Assembly: GCA_018257865.1 (NCBI GenBank)
Contig: JAEUBA010000032.1
Location: 248,001-312,000 of the forward strand
Reading direction: 5' to 3'
DNA length: 64,000 bases
Origin: Stereocaulon alpinum
Lineage: Eukaryota > Ascomycota > Lecanoromycetes > Lecanorales > Stereocaulaceae
A program made the translations under genes and the position numbers. Position 1 is the first letter of the stretch. Every line of letters starts with the position of its first letter. Below, piece after piece: positions 1 to 11,837 of the stretch. Under the pieces are notes generated by a model, which was not told the origin of the DNA, did not search any database, and worked only from the letters and a program-made list of their open reading frames with translations.

Positions 1-1861
1 CCTAAGGATGCAGGCCGCCCAACAAGTAGTCTACCCTAGTGTGCCATTAGACCTACGATTCTGTGATGGCGATGAGACTGACCTTGATCTAAGACCCTCT
101 CCAATAAGAGCGCCCACATGGGCGTCTCCGGAAGAAGAGATATCTCTCGGTCCAGCCTGTTGGCTGTGGGATTACCTTCGAAGAAGCAAGCAAGCAGGCT
201 TCTTTCTACCTCTGAGTGGCGGTATAGACAGTTGTGCAACTGCTGTGATAGTCTACTCGATGGCTAGACAAGTGGTCAAGGCCATTAAAGAAGGTAATGG
301 GCAGGTCATTCAAGACGCTCTCAGGATCTGCGCCGTGGACCAGGAGCAATGGGTCATGAGGGCAACTCCAAAGGATGTGATGAACAAGGTCTTCCACACT
401 TGTTTTATGGGCACGGAGAACTCGTCAAGGGATACCCGTGACCGGGCAGAGAAGCTCGCTCAAGCGATCGGAGCTTACCATACTGACATGAACATGGACT
501 CTGTAGTTACTGCGTAAGCGCCTCTCCAATCTCATTCTCTCCCATTTGGTATCAATGGGTAGCAATTGAAATGGTCTCAATTAGAAGTCTTGATAAGAGA
601 ATGCTGACCCTGGCATATGTTAGCCAAAAAGAAAGTTTCACTCATGTGACGGGTTTCGAACCACGCTTCAAACAACATGGTGGCGGAGCCGCAGAGTCGC
701 TAGCATTGCAAAACATCCAAGCCCGTCTTCGGATGGTGAATGCGTACATGTATGGTATGTTGTCCTCCATGAGCTGTCTTACCTTTCCTCCTTCATGGCC
801 TGTTTTGTCTCACTCGGCCTGAGATGAGAGCCCAATCGCTCCGCCTTATGAAAGATCTCCTTTGATGAAACGACCTCCAAAACAGAAACGCTAACTCCAA
901 GTTCTTTAAGCACAAATGCTCCCAACGGTCAGAGGAAGAACAGGCGGAGGTTCGCTGCTCGTCTTAGGATCAGCGAATGTAGACGAATGTTTAAGAGGCT
1001 ATCTCACAAAATACGACTGTTCTAGCGCAGACATCAATCCGTAAGTTACATCCTGTGCTCCTCTTATTCATTTCATAGCTCGTGGACGCCTTTGAAAGTA
1101 CAAGACTGATTTCATAATGACATCAAGAGTTGGAGGCATCTCAAAGACAGATCTTAAGCGATTCATTGCTTGGGCCGAGAAGAACTTTGATCTTCCTATC
1201 TTGGACTCATTTCTCACTGCTATCCCAACTGCAGAGCTTGAGCCTATCACAAAGGATTATGTCCAAAGCGACGGTATGTGTGCTCTAGCTGCTCATCTCA
1301 CGACATATTCCGAGATTCTTGTGCTCATGATCGAACCCCATCTCATCCCAGAAGACTGAACACTAACTGGAGAACTACAACAGAGGCCGACATGGGCATG
1401 ACCTACGATGAACTTTCGGTTTTTGGTCGCCTTCGCAAAGTAGAAAGACTGGGGCCTATGTCGATGTGGGAGAAGCTGGCCCGCATCTGGAAAGATGAGC
1501 GTGATCTCAATCCTACAGAAGTGTATGAGAAAGTCCGACGCTTCTTTTGGTACTTCAATATCAATAGGCACAAGATGACGACTCTCACACCGGTACGTCT
1601 TCTCAAGAATACTCAGCTATTTGCCTATTTTGGTCGCACTCGAGAGACCGCGAATCCCACTAAATCTGTATCCTCCGCTCATGAGAGCAGTTGCTGACTC
1701 GAAATTTACAACAGAGTTACCACGCTGAGCAGTATTCTCCGGATGATAACAGGTTCGACTTGAGGCCATTCCTTTATCCGGATTTTAGTTGGGCTTGGAG
1801 GAAGATCGAAGGGATCATCCATAAGCGTGATGGTAGGGTGAATGGGATTGAGGGTCAATGA
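1..1861 (+). CDS. QNS1: Glutamine-dependent NAD(+) synthetase, 3' part
   Basis: Last step of NAD synthesis: ATP-dependent amidation of deamido-NAD, with ammonia channelled from an N-terminal glutaminase domain that lies outside the window. Only the synthetase domain is seen. Its PPi-loop LSGGIDSCATA sits near the start, followed by GFEPRFK, NIQARLRM, LVLGSANVDECLRGYLTKYD and GGISKTDLKRF, all hallmarks of the eukaryotic QNS1 family. Six exons read in phase: 1-513, 624-754, 911-1040, 1128-1273, 1384-1592 and 1715-1861. Every intron is GT-AG. The stop is TGA at 1859. The 5' end is cut by the window edge, so the true start cannot be given. No frameshift or missing motif is seen in the visible part. 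Confidence 0.95.
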
Positions 1862-2247
1862 ATACGTCTACCAGCAGGATGACGTCTATGGTTCTAATAG
1901 CTCCCTTGTACAAACATGGTTCGAACGTAGGCGATCTACATGAAGTGTACAGATACTGCTCATGAAGCGGAGGCGAACGCTTCAGCTTTAAAGCAATACT
2001 CCGTACTCTACACAAAGAATAGAAATTAGGCTATAAAGTGATGATGTAACTGCGATTCTTCTCGCAGAACTCGTAGTGGAAGTTTTCCAAGTAACCTGGG
2101 GCTCGCGCCACCTACGCGTGCTACGGACAGGACCCATCAATCACTTGGCGCCATGGATTGGCGAACTTAGGTGAAAGGCGTTGTCAATTCTATCAATATG
2201 CAAGCGGACCTGACAACCTCCTGTCCTTGTATATTTGGGAATATGAG
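1862..2247. other. Intergenic, QNS1 to PCP1
   Basis: Tandem intergenic stretch holding the QNS1 3' UTR and the promoter of the rhomboid gene. An ATG at 2153 opens a frame that closes after four codons, a possible upstream ORF. No other element is evident. Confidence 0.4.
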
Positions 2248-4004
2248 ATGACCGCTGTCTTCTCGGCGACATGGCAAACTTTCCGCCTTGGGTTGCAGAC
2301 CTCTCCATCTGGCCGCGCAGCTCTCTCAAGTCTGCGCGTCACTCTCAGCGCTCCTAGACAAGCGAAGCAGCCATTGCAGCCATTCCATAGTCTATGCAGA
2401 GTCTCTAAGCATGCGCAAGGTCCTACCTCGCTAGCAGACGGTCTAGATCCAGCACACACATTACGACCACGTACCGCTCCGCTTAGACACCACTTACGAT
2501 GGGTGAGCCTTTGGAAGAGTGGGCTGGAGCCCGAGGGGAAAGCGGAAGAAGATAATGGAGAACAGGTCAACATGACAGAGGATGAAGTCAGAAACGTGTT
2601 CGGGCAAAGTATGGATCCGCAAGAAGGCGTCGAAGTCCTCATGGACCTACAAACTCGTCGACTTGAAGGCACACTAGACCGGAAAATGGCTTACCCTGAT
2701 GCCTGGATCAACAAAGGTCTCGCTTACCTTCGTGCTAAATTCCCTCTGGACGAAGATGCTGCTATCATTGCGCGTATTGATAGGGAGATGGAGAATGGAA
2801 AACTCGGTTATCAAAGTCCTTCTGCAGTGTCTCAAATTGAGAAGCTTCGGCGTGAGCATAAGGAGAAGAGTGAGATAGACAGACAGAAGCGTGAGGCTGA
2901 AGAGAAAGAGGCAATGGATGAGGGAGGTAGTGTGACAGGAGGCAAGCTGCAGACCAGAGACGGCAAGGCCACAGCTCCAAGCAGAGGCCTGGTCGGGGTA
3001 CGAACAGAGCCTGAGTGGGTCAAGAAATATCGAGACGCAGCTACGGAGAAAGAGTTCCCAGATATTACAAATGTACAACGACTTGTACCCCCGGCTATGT
3101 TCGTCACAATCGTCCTGGTGCTTTGTCTTCTCTTCGCACAGAATTACAAGCCTCCCTCACGCAAAGCTCGACTCGTGCCTGATATCCCGCCTGCTGCAGC
3201 AACAGTAGCTGCCTTAATAGGAGCCAATTGTGTTGTAGCTGGCATGTGGAGAATACCACAGCTCTGGGCTTTCTGTAACAAAACGTTCATCATTGCTCCA
3301 ATACGTCCACATGCGAGGACCATGCTTGGAGCTGCCTTTAGTCATCACAGTTTCCAGCATCTGTGCGTGAATATGTTCGGGCTATGGCTGGTTGGTACCC
3401 GTGGTATGCCATAACGTTCTCCTATTCCAAACCACAGACTTACCCTAACCATTGCACATAGTACACGATGACCTTGGCCGCGGACCTTTCTTAGCCCTTT
3501 ACTTTGCTTCTGCAGTAGTAAGCGCCTTCATTCCTATGGCCGTCTACGTCACGAGAGGAATCTTCGCTACCACCACCTTAGGGGCAAGCGGTGCAATATG
3601 TGGGCTCATTGGTGCACTCTGTGTTCTCCGTGAAGGGTAAATCGTTGAATTCGTCCCCACTCAGCATCCGATCACTAATGAATATGCCTTGAAGTCAATC
3701 AGTACACCTCCCCTTCCTACCACCAGAATGGACGCGAGGTATCGATACCGGACTCGTACTTGCCGTTCTTATGCTTTGGGAGATACAAGGTCTGCGCAAA
3801 GTCGGGCTCAAGGTGCCAAAGATCACTCCCGATATTCCGCAAATAGCTCGTATTGACCATATGGGACATTTGGCCGGTTATACGGCAGGTATTGGTGGTG
3901 CAGCTATTATTCGAGCAACGGATCCGAAATGGGGCAATGTCAAGAGGGAGCATTGGTATATACGGGACTCCAAGAAAATGGCACAGCAATTGTCGTCGGC
4001 ATGA
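2248..4004 (+). CDS. PCP1: Mitochondrial rhomboid protease (PARL/Pcp1 family)
   Basis: Intramembrane serine protease of the inner mitochondrial membrane; in yeast, Pcp1 processes Mgm1 and Ccp1. Exons 2248-3403, 3462-3636 and 3695-4004 join in phase to 546 aa. The two introns are both 58 bp. The ATG at 2248 was chosen because it is the first methionine in frame and opens an Arg/Ser/Ala-rich segment typical of a mitochondrial presequence. A hydrophilic Glu/Lys-rich region follows, then a TM helix near residue 290 and the rhomboid core. HHSFQHLCVNMFGLW is the family HxxxN motif. LGASGAICGL carries the nucleophile serine, and DHMGHLAGY carries the catalytic histidine. All catalytic residues are present, so the enzyme looks active. 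The gene is convergent with the next one. Confidence 0.92.
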
Positions 4005-4658
4005 ATGAAGCTTTAACGACGAGACATCGACCCTCGCTCCGAGAGTCGTGGGAGTTTTATCAGTGCTCGCGTCTTGCTCGCTCCTCGGAGTTTGCAATAC
4101 CCAACAAGATCGCGAGGGCCCTTATAGTGTTGGTCCGCCAATGCTTCTCACTGTCGAGGAACATCAATGACGAGCCTCTGGCAATGTTCATGCAGGCTTC
4201 GCATCAACCTCAAGCGGCGTCCTGGGAAATGTACTGTCGGACTCGACAAAGCAAGAGATCATTAAGCTGATCACCGGCAGAGGTGGTCGATTGAGCCCGC
4301 CAGGAGCAGTGTACAATTCAGCAAATGACAGCTTTATCGTCTAAGAACCCTGCAGCCAGGCTGCCAAGCGCCGAATTGTGAGTGTGTGCTGTATATGTGC
4401 ATGGCATGCTCAGAGAAGGGAGAAGAGTAGAGCTGGTGGTAAAAGTGTACATGATGTAAATAGTGGAATATAACGCGAAGAATTATCTACTCTACATTCG
4501 CCATGAGTATAAAATGCACCGATTGCTCTCGCCAGAGTCCAAGAAAGCTGGGCATCACGTCCAATCCAGCAATTCCACTTCTCCCAACTTCCCATGCCAA
4601 AGCTACCCAATTGACGCACTAACACCCGCTGACTCCTCAAGCATTCCAACATTGTTCC
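4005..4658. other. Convergent intergenic region
   Basis: Lies between the 3' ends of PCP1 and the PhoD-like gene. The ORFs here (for example 3929-4270) overlap the PCP1 end in another frame and show no recognisable protein. I take it as two 3' UTRs. Confidence 0.4.
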
Positions 4659-7189
4659 TCATGTTCCGTTCGCCTTTGCTTTCGCAATCTTTAACGCAGG
4701 TACTAGAGATGAAGATATCAGCTTATGCTTCATCCACTTCAGAAACCAAAGAGCGCAAGGTGGCTTTGACGTACTGCTAAAACCATACCCCTGGGTCCTT
4801 CCTTCTCTATCATGCCCATCAATCTCAATCCTAAAACACACATCCAGTCCACCTTTCCCATCGCCTTCATAGGTGCCACTAGCGGCAGGATGTTTTGTCC
4901 CAGCGTCTTCTTCACCGGAGTGGAGGGGGTAGTGGCCGTCGTTGGTTTTTCCGGGCTCTTTGGTACCATTTGCTTGTGCCTGATCTACTGGCTGTGTGCC
5001 ATTGGTAGCATGGCCGTTCGGATAGCTTGCACCATTGACAGCGGAAATTTTTGAAGTGTCGTTGGACTCAGAGAGGATAGCATAATTCCGACTGGGCATA
5101 GTGACCTTATTGAAGTTGGCTGTTTTGGTAGTAGTTCCAGGGTCTTTGTCAAACATCTTCATAAGCGTCTCATCGGTATGGTGGTCCAGATGGTGAATCT
5201 TGTTCCTCCTAGCCAATAAATCTGCAACAGCTTTTGGTGGCGGATGGTTTGTTATGGCAGAAGATATCACGTTAGCCATGTATCTATGATCTTGCTCAAC
5301 TGGTATACCCAGCTTCGGCTTGGTGTAGAATCGTCCTAGAGCTGCTAGGTGCACATCGCCTCCAAGGATGGTGACGCGGACATTGTATTCTTCGGCTAGA
5401 GCTTGTAAGCTTAGTATCAATTGTTTCCGCTCGTGCTTGTGTTGTCTTGCAGTGTAGTGATCATCCAGATCATCTAGTAGGTCTACTTGACCGTCGAATT
5501 TGTTGAAGAGGTCGCCAGCGACACCGAAGCGCTTGCTGAAGAAACGGATGGGTCCAATGATTGGGGATTTGAAGATGTTTTCGAGCCAAATCAGGCGGGG
5601 ATACGCTATGGGTACGCCAAGAAGGACTATTAGATGGGTTATCTTGTTTGGCCCTGCAGCTGCTGAAGAGAGCTTTGAGCGGACTCGTTGGAAAATCAAG
5701 TCGTAAGTCTCTGGGTAGTTGACTTGATGGCGGGTACGTTCAGTGCGGGCATCGATGCCGACAAAAGCAAGACGGGCACCAAGCCGCATGAAGAGGGAGT
5801 GGGATCTTTGGGCGACATAAGGGCCTGGTGCCTTTCCTATAATGAAGCAGGGGTCTGCGGATTGTTGTTTGAGTACGAAAGCGTCGGAAAGTTGGGCAGG
5901 GTCGGCACCTGCGCCGTCTATGCCTTGTGACTCTGTTGTTTGAGGCGCCGATGTAGTGTATGTAGACTTGGGCGGTGGGATGTGGTGCTGGAAGAGGCAG
6001 TAGTACTTGAACGAAACACTACCGATACCACGGAAGACGGCGCATTTCATGAAGTGATCGGTGTATGACCCGAAGCCATCAATAATGTCTGAATCCTTCG
6101 TGAGTTAACCTCTCTCAAAGGCAAAGGTACATTGAGCATACCATGATCGTCCCAGATATTTACCTGTGGTATGATTCCGTTCGCGCTTGCAAATGGTTCT
6201 GTATTGTACCATTCGACATAATGCTTGAAATAGTACAAATCGCACTCTGCCCGCAATTCTTCGTCGAACGGATAGTCTCGCCTCTTCTTCGGATTTCCAA
6301 TTGCCGTCCAAGCCTTCAAAGGACCGTCTACTCTAACCCCGTCATTGTAAATCTGGTCTCCCCCACCTATCATAACATGAAAGGGTTTCTGTTCGTGTGA
6401 ACGCAACACGTCGTTCCACAGAGCGAGTCCAGACCAGGCGCCCTCATCGGTGCCAATAGAAAAGCCATTGCAGGAATGGAACATCACATGCATGGACTGA
6501 GAGGTTGATGGGACCACGAAGGTATGGGAAGAAGAGGTCTGAGCAAGAGTACCTGAAAGGTAACGCATATTCGCTAACGAATACGTCCAACGTGCCTCGT
6601 AGCTTTGCAGTGGTAGATACAGAGCAAAACGCCAGAATGCCTTGACTGGATCTTCGTACAGCTTGACTCCATATACGTGGCCATCTTGCACCGATTGCGG
6701 GTCTTGACCTCTGCGTAGATCTCCATGATAATTTGTGGTACCATTCGGTAGATCCTGAGCCTCAGAAGTGTCTCTGCTCTGTGGACCGAGGTGCCTGAGG
6801 GTCAGCTCTGGAGATGGTCGCTGACCTGGCTTTGTGACAACGAGAACACTTCCATGCCACATTATTGCACTTGTTGTAGTATTACTCATGCCCTTGTAGT
6901 TCAGCAGCGGCCCGCACAGAACCTCCAATTGGTCTCCGACGTCTATAACGCCTGGCCCGTCGCCGTATCCACCCTCTCTTCTTGTTTCCCTCTCTGCCTG
7001 TGTTGCAAGCTCAGCCATCTCCCTCGATGTATACGACGGTTCGTGGTCTGTGATCATGTTCGTAGCGTTGGCTGTGGCATTGACGAGCTTATTGTCTCGA
7101 AATCTGAAAGCGCTGTCAACGGCATGGTCACCTTCGTCAGCAGGATCCAGCTCTTGACCGAGCGAACGGTCTTGAAGTGTAGCGGCCAT
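4659..7189 (-). CDS. PhoD-like phosphatase domain protein
   Basis: Putative metallophosphoesterase of the PhoD-like superfamily found widely in fungi; substrate unknown. Two exons, 7189-6142 and 6088-4659, flank a 53-bp intron and give 825 aa. The intron splits the motif NIWDDHDIIDGFGSY, which reads correctly only after splicing. Metal-site motifs seen in order are MFHSCNGFSIG, IGGGDQIYNDG, NIWDDHD and ILGGDVHLAALGRF. The N-terminal 100 residues are acidic and unstructured. A Ser/Asn/Gly-rich linker precedes a short C-terminal segment. There is no signal peptide or membrane helix, so a cytosolic location is likely. Related fungal proteins are usually annotated only by this domain. Confidence 0.85.
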
Positions 7190-8024
7190 GAGTACATGCG
7201 ATTAGTAACGGGAAGCAGTAAGATAAGCAGTTCAATGATGAGAGATTGAGTGGCTATAATACAGGAGCGCTCGCACAGAGGCTGTTCGCAAGAAGGCTCT
7301 GCTACTAAATACAACAGGAGAGAGCAGAAACAGAGGGTGAATGTATGGTGTGGCGCCCATTGGCAAATCCGAAACAGGAAAGCGGCACAGGACGTACAAG
7401 CATCGCCAAGAGGAGTAGGATCAGATTCAAAAGAGAGCGTACGCGCAAAGCAAGGAAGGCTGAGAGGTTCCAACAGCTGACCTTACCTAGTCCAGCTGAG
7501 CTTGGCCGATGATCTCCTGGACCCTAACTCGATTGTTACAGTACACGTGCTTAGTCGCGACTTCCTGCGCCGGGAGATCGACAGCCTGCGGTGCAACCTA
7601 AGGTACCACTAAGGTACGTAATTATCGTACACGGTCGCGCTAGTGCTAGGTAACAGAGCTTGACGTCTGCTTGATGAACGTCGATGACAACGACATCTTG
7701 GAAAATTGTCAGGTGAGATTGAAATTATGTCACACGTGCGATTTCTATGTCAAAGCAGTCTCTTGGTAGCTACGTACAGTAGCCTTCTCATAAAACATAA
7801 TGTAATTTGCTTCCATGTTTCATAACGCTCCTGATGAACCCTGTCCACTCTTGGAATTTGTTAGTTGAGTTGCGACGTAGACCAGCGCAGTACCATGCCA
7901 TCATCTACCATCCTCCATGCGATATGCTAAAATAAAACGCCAATCGCCCGCTATGCCACCACATCGCCGACGGCCACGGACTGCTGAAGCCATATGCAAA
8001 ATATCTTGTGCATAGAGGTCCATC
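7190..8024. other. Intergenic region between PhoD-like gene and MOB2
   Basis: Carries the promoter of the PhoD-like gene (reading left) and the 3' UTR of the MOB2-like gene. A plus-strand ORF at 7250-7480 has no recognisable features. No repeats or RNA gene are seen. Confidence 0.35.
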
Positions 8025-9672
8025 CTACTGGGAGAGTGCAACGGCATGAGCCCCGTTGGCTGCATCGGCCGGAATCGAGCCGTTGGCAACCCAGATGTCG
8101 ATCAAAGGTTGCATCGGCTCTGCGTCCTTGTCCGAGAGCAGACCGTATAGTTTGGCAACGCTACAAAAGTGGACGAAGCAGGAGTTGAGGTCAGTCCAGC
8201 CCTGGTTATTGTTGGGGCCGCTCAAGTGCCAGAATGGGTCGATCCAGTGCGAGTGGTAGAGGTGGGCATAGATGCGGAAGATCTGGCGAAAGCATGTGCG
8301 AACATCATGAATGAAAGTCTCTGGAAAGCCAGCATCCTTTCCAGGCCATTGCCGGCTGGCTGAGCTAGCATTTGAAGCTTGAAGAGTGGTCGGTCCAGTG
8401 GGCATGGATCGCTCGCCGGTTGAAGTGCCAATACCTCCGGAAGCAACGGCAGCGGCGGTTCCATTTAGAGGGTCAGTTGGGAATGCCTTCGGATCGTGGA
8501 CCTTTCCGTTCATCCAACGCTGGACCAAAGAGATGTACTGGTGCGCGGTTACCGAAATCGGTAGCCTGTTGTGATCGAGCCAGGTGTATGAGTGACTGAT
8601 TGAAGGTTAGCTAAGACATGTGGTTGTAATTGCGAAACCTCACCGCCCAGCCGTCATCTTAGGACAAGACTCGGCATTGCAGATAGGCTTTTTGGTGTTG
8701 GTATCGATTTCTTGGATGAGCTGGATGAACATTCCAATGAGGCGAAAGTGCTCCACGGCTTAGAGCAAATTGAGTCAGCATCATGTTTTCCCTGTAGCTA
8801 TAGATCATCGAGACTGACTCTGGTGCGCAAGCCACTCGCCAAGGTCCACGTTGGTGGGCTGGGCTGCGAGGGGCATGAAATTGCCTTTCACCCCTAACTT
8901 CGCAAATTGCTCGAAGAAAAAATACTTGATTGGTTCAGGTGGAGCTTGAGCTTCCGCGCTGCTACCAACATTGTCGGTGGCGGAGTTCATGTTTGCTGAA
9001 GAAGATGCAGATTGGTTGTTGGATGGCGTTGAGGAAGAATATGCGATTGGTGAGGGGTTTGGAGAGCCGTTGGATCTCTGCTGGTTTGTGTTGACGTTTG
9101 GTGCTTCGTTCTGACGGCCAAAACCTGATCGCCTTGTAGAAATGAACATATCAGCGTTTGAGCACGGGACGTGTATGAAGAGACTTCGCCAAAATCGGAC
9201 CACAAAAATTGCCACAAGGATAAGAGTAAGTAATGAAATTTTGGCGGTCTGTCCAGACGTAGAGTTTCTGAACCCTTAGAGCCAGCAGATGCACGAGACT
9301 CACTTTGTAAACTACTGTGAGTCCGCAGAGCCCTGAGAGTCCGGAGAGTCGTCCGGATCGGGGGGGTAATGCCCAGCCAGGGCCACCCTGGTTCTCAATA
9401 CAAGGTGCTCTAGAAGAGCTTTGCGGCTCGGGAAGTACGGAGGCATGTTGGTGTTGGCATCTAGATGGAATACATGGCGAATTTAGGGAAGCAAACAAAA
9501 GCGCGAGGTAACGCATACGGGACTCTGATTGGTCGACTCGGCGACTAGGCAGATGCTGGAGAGAGCTTTAAAGACGGAACTTGAAACACTGCATGAAAAC
9601 ATACAGAAGCCCAACGACGAGTCAAGATAAAAATTGCAAGACTTACAAGCTCCTCATGAAGGACGAGGCCAT
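8025..9672 (-). CDS. Mob1/phocein-family kinase activator, MOB2-like
   Basis: MOB proteins bind and activate NDR/LATS kinases; fungal MOB2 works with Cbk1/COT-1 in polar growth. Exons 9672-9647, 9132-8819, 8758-8644 and 8595-8025 give 341 aa. The first coding exon is only 26 nt and reads MASSFMRS. It joins RSGFGRQ across a 514-bp intron, a start that fits fungal MOB2 proteins. A Ser/Asn-rich linker precedes the Mob fold: DLGEWLAHQ, the zinc-ligand pair in CNAESC, and the histidines of AHLYHSH. A 50-residue low-complexity insert near TAAAVASGG interrupts the domain. The assignment to MOB2 rather than MOB1 rests on the N terminus and the KYFFFEQF segment. It is divergent from LEO1. Confidence 0.85.
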
Positions 9673-9887
9673 CTTCCAGAGATGATGCTAACTTCTGGCC
9701 TCTAGTTCCAGCTGCAGGCACACTTTCAACCCTGCTTCAACCCGCCAACTGCTGCTTGTTATCGTTCGTGAGTCTCTGTGACCCTTAGGAGTGTTACGTG
9801 AGAACATCAAATTCTGTGATCACATATATTGACCCTGACTGACCCCTTGTTTCGTCTAGCTTCGGGCCGGCCCGTCCTGAGGCCGAT

Positions 9888-10343
9888 ATGCCAATCCCTA
9901 GCAGCTCACGCTCTCACAACGCCAAGACTTCAAGCCTTGAAACACCAATATCGAGAACACCAAGCCCTGAAAGAAGTCGTCGCGCAGAAAGATCTGCGGC
10001 ACCAAGCCCCCAGTCATTCTCTCATCGGACTTTGCCTCGTGACCGAGTCGGCTCTGTCCACCCAACAACACCGCCAGACCTGACCAACCAAGACCTTCAG
10101 ACCGGACATCCGCAGTCCTTACAAAGTTCAGACAATCAATCTGACCGTCCGGTCTCGACTCGATCGGGAGCTTCTAGCACAGAGATCCCGATTGAAGGCC
10201 CGCAATCACCTGGAAGTACAGAGCAACTGCCTGAGCATTCCGTCCCTGATCAACCGAATCAATCCCACAAGCATTCAAAAGAGACCCTACAACCATCTGA
10301 AGTAGCAGAGAATTCGGACGAGCTCGACTCAGACACTGAATAG
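9888..10343 (+). other. Upstream ORF in frame with LEO1
   Basis: A 151-codon ORF ends in TAG six bases before the LEO1 start codon and in the same frame. Its product is rich in Ser, Pro, Glu and Asp and ends NSDELDSDTE, which resembles the acidic N terminus of LEO1 itself. It could be a translated leader ORF, a former N-terminal extension cut off by a nonsense mutation, or 5' sequence rejoined by splicing. A 42-nt GT-AG stretch at 10302-10343 would remove the stop in frame, but it is shorter than any other intron here. I do not claim it is translated. Confidence 0.35.
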
Positions 10344-10349
10344 AGTGCG

Positions 10350-11837
10350 ATGTCATCCGATCAAGATGCTAGCATTGCTAGTGACCAAGAACAGCTTGAC
10401 GATCGACTCAATGACGAGGACGCTGGGGGACTTTTTGGCTCAGGCTCTGAAGACGAAGGCTCTGGGTATGGATCCCTGTCGGCCTCACTCAATCTCGAGC
10501 TGACTGCCTTTTTAGTGCCGACAGTATTAGTAACAAGCGCCGCAAGCTTGATGATGAGGACCTGGATTCGGGGGATGATGAAGGCAGAAGAGATCGTCTA
10601 GGAGATGGTGCGGAGGGGGCTGGCAAAGGAAGTGAGCTGTACGAGCGTCGTGCCAATATACTTGCTACATCCATCGGACGGCACCCAGGCCCAAGGCCGA
10701 GCGATGGAGAGGTAGGATACACTATGGAGACCTCGTGATGCCAATGCTAATCTTTTGCGATAGCTCTATTTGCTACAGCTTCCCAACTTCATCGGCATCG
10801 ACCCAAAGGGCTTCACCTTGAAAAGCTTCCAACCTCCCAAGACCGATCATCATTCCTCTGGCCCTCCTTCAGCAACCTTCTCTGCATACCACACATCTAA
10901 CAATACCTTACGCTGGAGACATACACCCAATCACCCGTCGGCTATCCAATCTAATGCTCGTGTTCTTCGCTGGTCAGACGGCTCATTGACCCTCCAGCTC
11001 GCATCCAACCCTCGTGAGCAATTCGAGCTCGCCGCCAAACCTCTTGCCCCTTCACAAACCAATCCCGCCAAAGCGACACCAACATCCGTGAAACCAAGCC
11101 GTCCACATGACTCAGCGGGTTATAACGCCCGCCTCGACTCCCACACTTACCTCGCCGCACCCCACGAATCTGCTGAACTCATCCGGCTCACAAATCACAT
11201 CACCGCCTCCCTAGCCGTCCAATCCTCTACCGACCAAGACGACGAAGCATTAGCGCGCCTACAAGAACAACTAGCGGCCGCGCAAAAAGGCAGTAAGACC
11301 ACTCAAGATGGCGGTGTCGCCGTCATCAATATTAGTGAAGATCCAGAAATGGCTAAAAAGAGAGCCGAACTAGCTGAGAAAGAAAAGTCGAAGATGCAAC
11401 GACGCATGCAAATCCAAGCAGATCGCGAAACAAATCGAAACAACAACGTACTCAAGCGCTCTGGTTTACGGACCGGACTGGGCGCCGGCCTTACTATTGG
11501 TGGCTTAGAAGACGACGACGGCATGGCTACTACGAGAGGGCGACCTAGCAAGCCAAAGAGCAAGAGGTCCAGACGCCGTAATAGCGAGTACAGCGATGAT
11601 GAAGAATTTCGAGGGAGAGGCAGAACGAGAGAGGATGAGTACGATGAGGATGATGGCTTCCTGGTTGGAAGTGACGAGGAGCCTGAGGTTGGAGAGGAGA
11701 GCGAAGAGGAGGCAGAGATGGGTGATGACGGGACTGACGAAGAGGTGGATAAACCAAAGAAAAGGGGAAGTGAAGAGGCTGCTGGTGGCGGGAGGGCCAA
11801 GAGAAGGAGAGTGATTGAGGATGAAGAGGAGGACTGA
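10350..11837 (+). CDS. LEO1: RNA polymerase II-associated protein LEO1 (Paf1 complex)
   Basis: Subunit of the Paf1 complex, which travels with elongating RNA polymerase II and promotes histone modification. Exons 10350-10465, 10516-10711 and 10764-11837 give 461 aa. The acidic N terminus is followed by the conserved Leo1 core, with LYLLQLPNFIGIDPKGF, then NTLRWRH and NARVLRWSDGSLTLQL. A coiled, Lys/Glu-rich segment follows, and the tail is strongly acidic and Arg-rich (for example GRAKRRRVIEDEEED at the C terminus), as in other Leo1 proteins. The introns are 50 and 52 bp. The ATG at 10350 gives the length usual for fungal Leo1, though an in-frame upstream ORF adjoins it. Confidence 0.93.

Noticed and set aside
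9151..9516. 121-codon minus ORF
   Set aside because: It lies within the MOB2 first intron. No domain was seen and the splice evidence goes across it.
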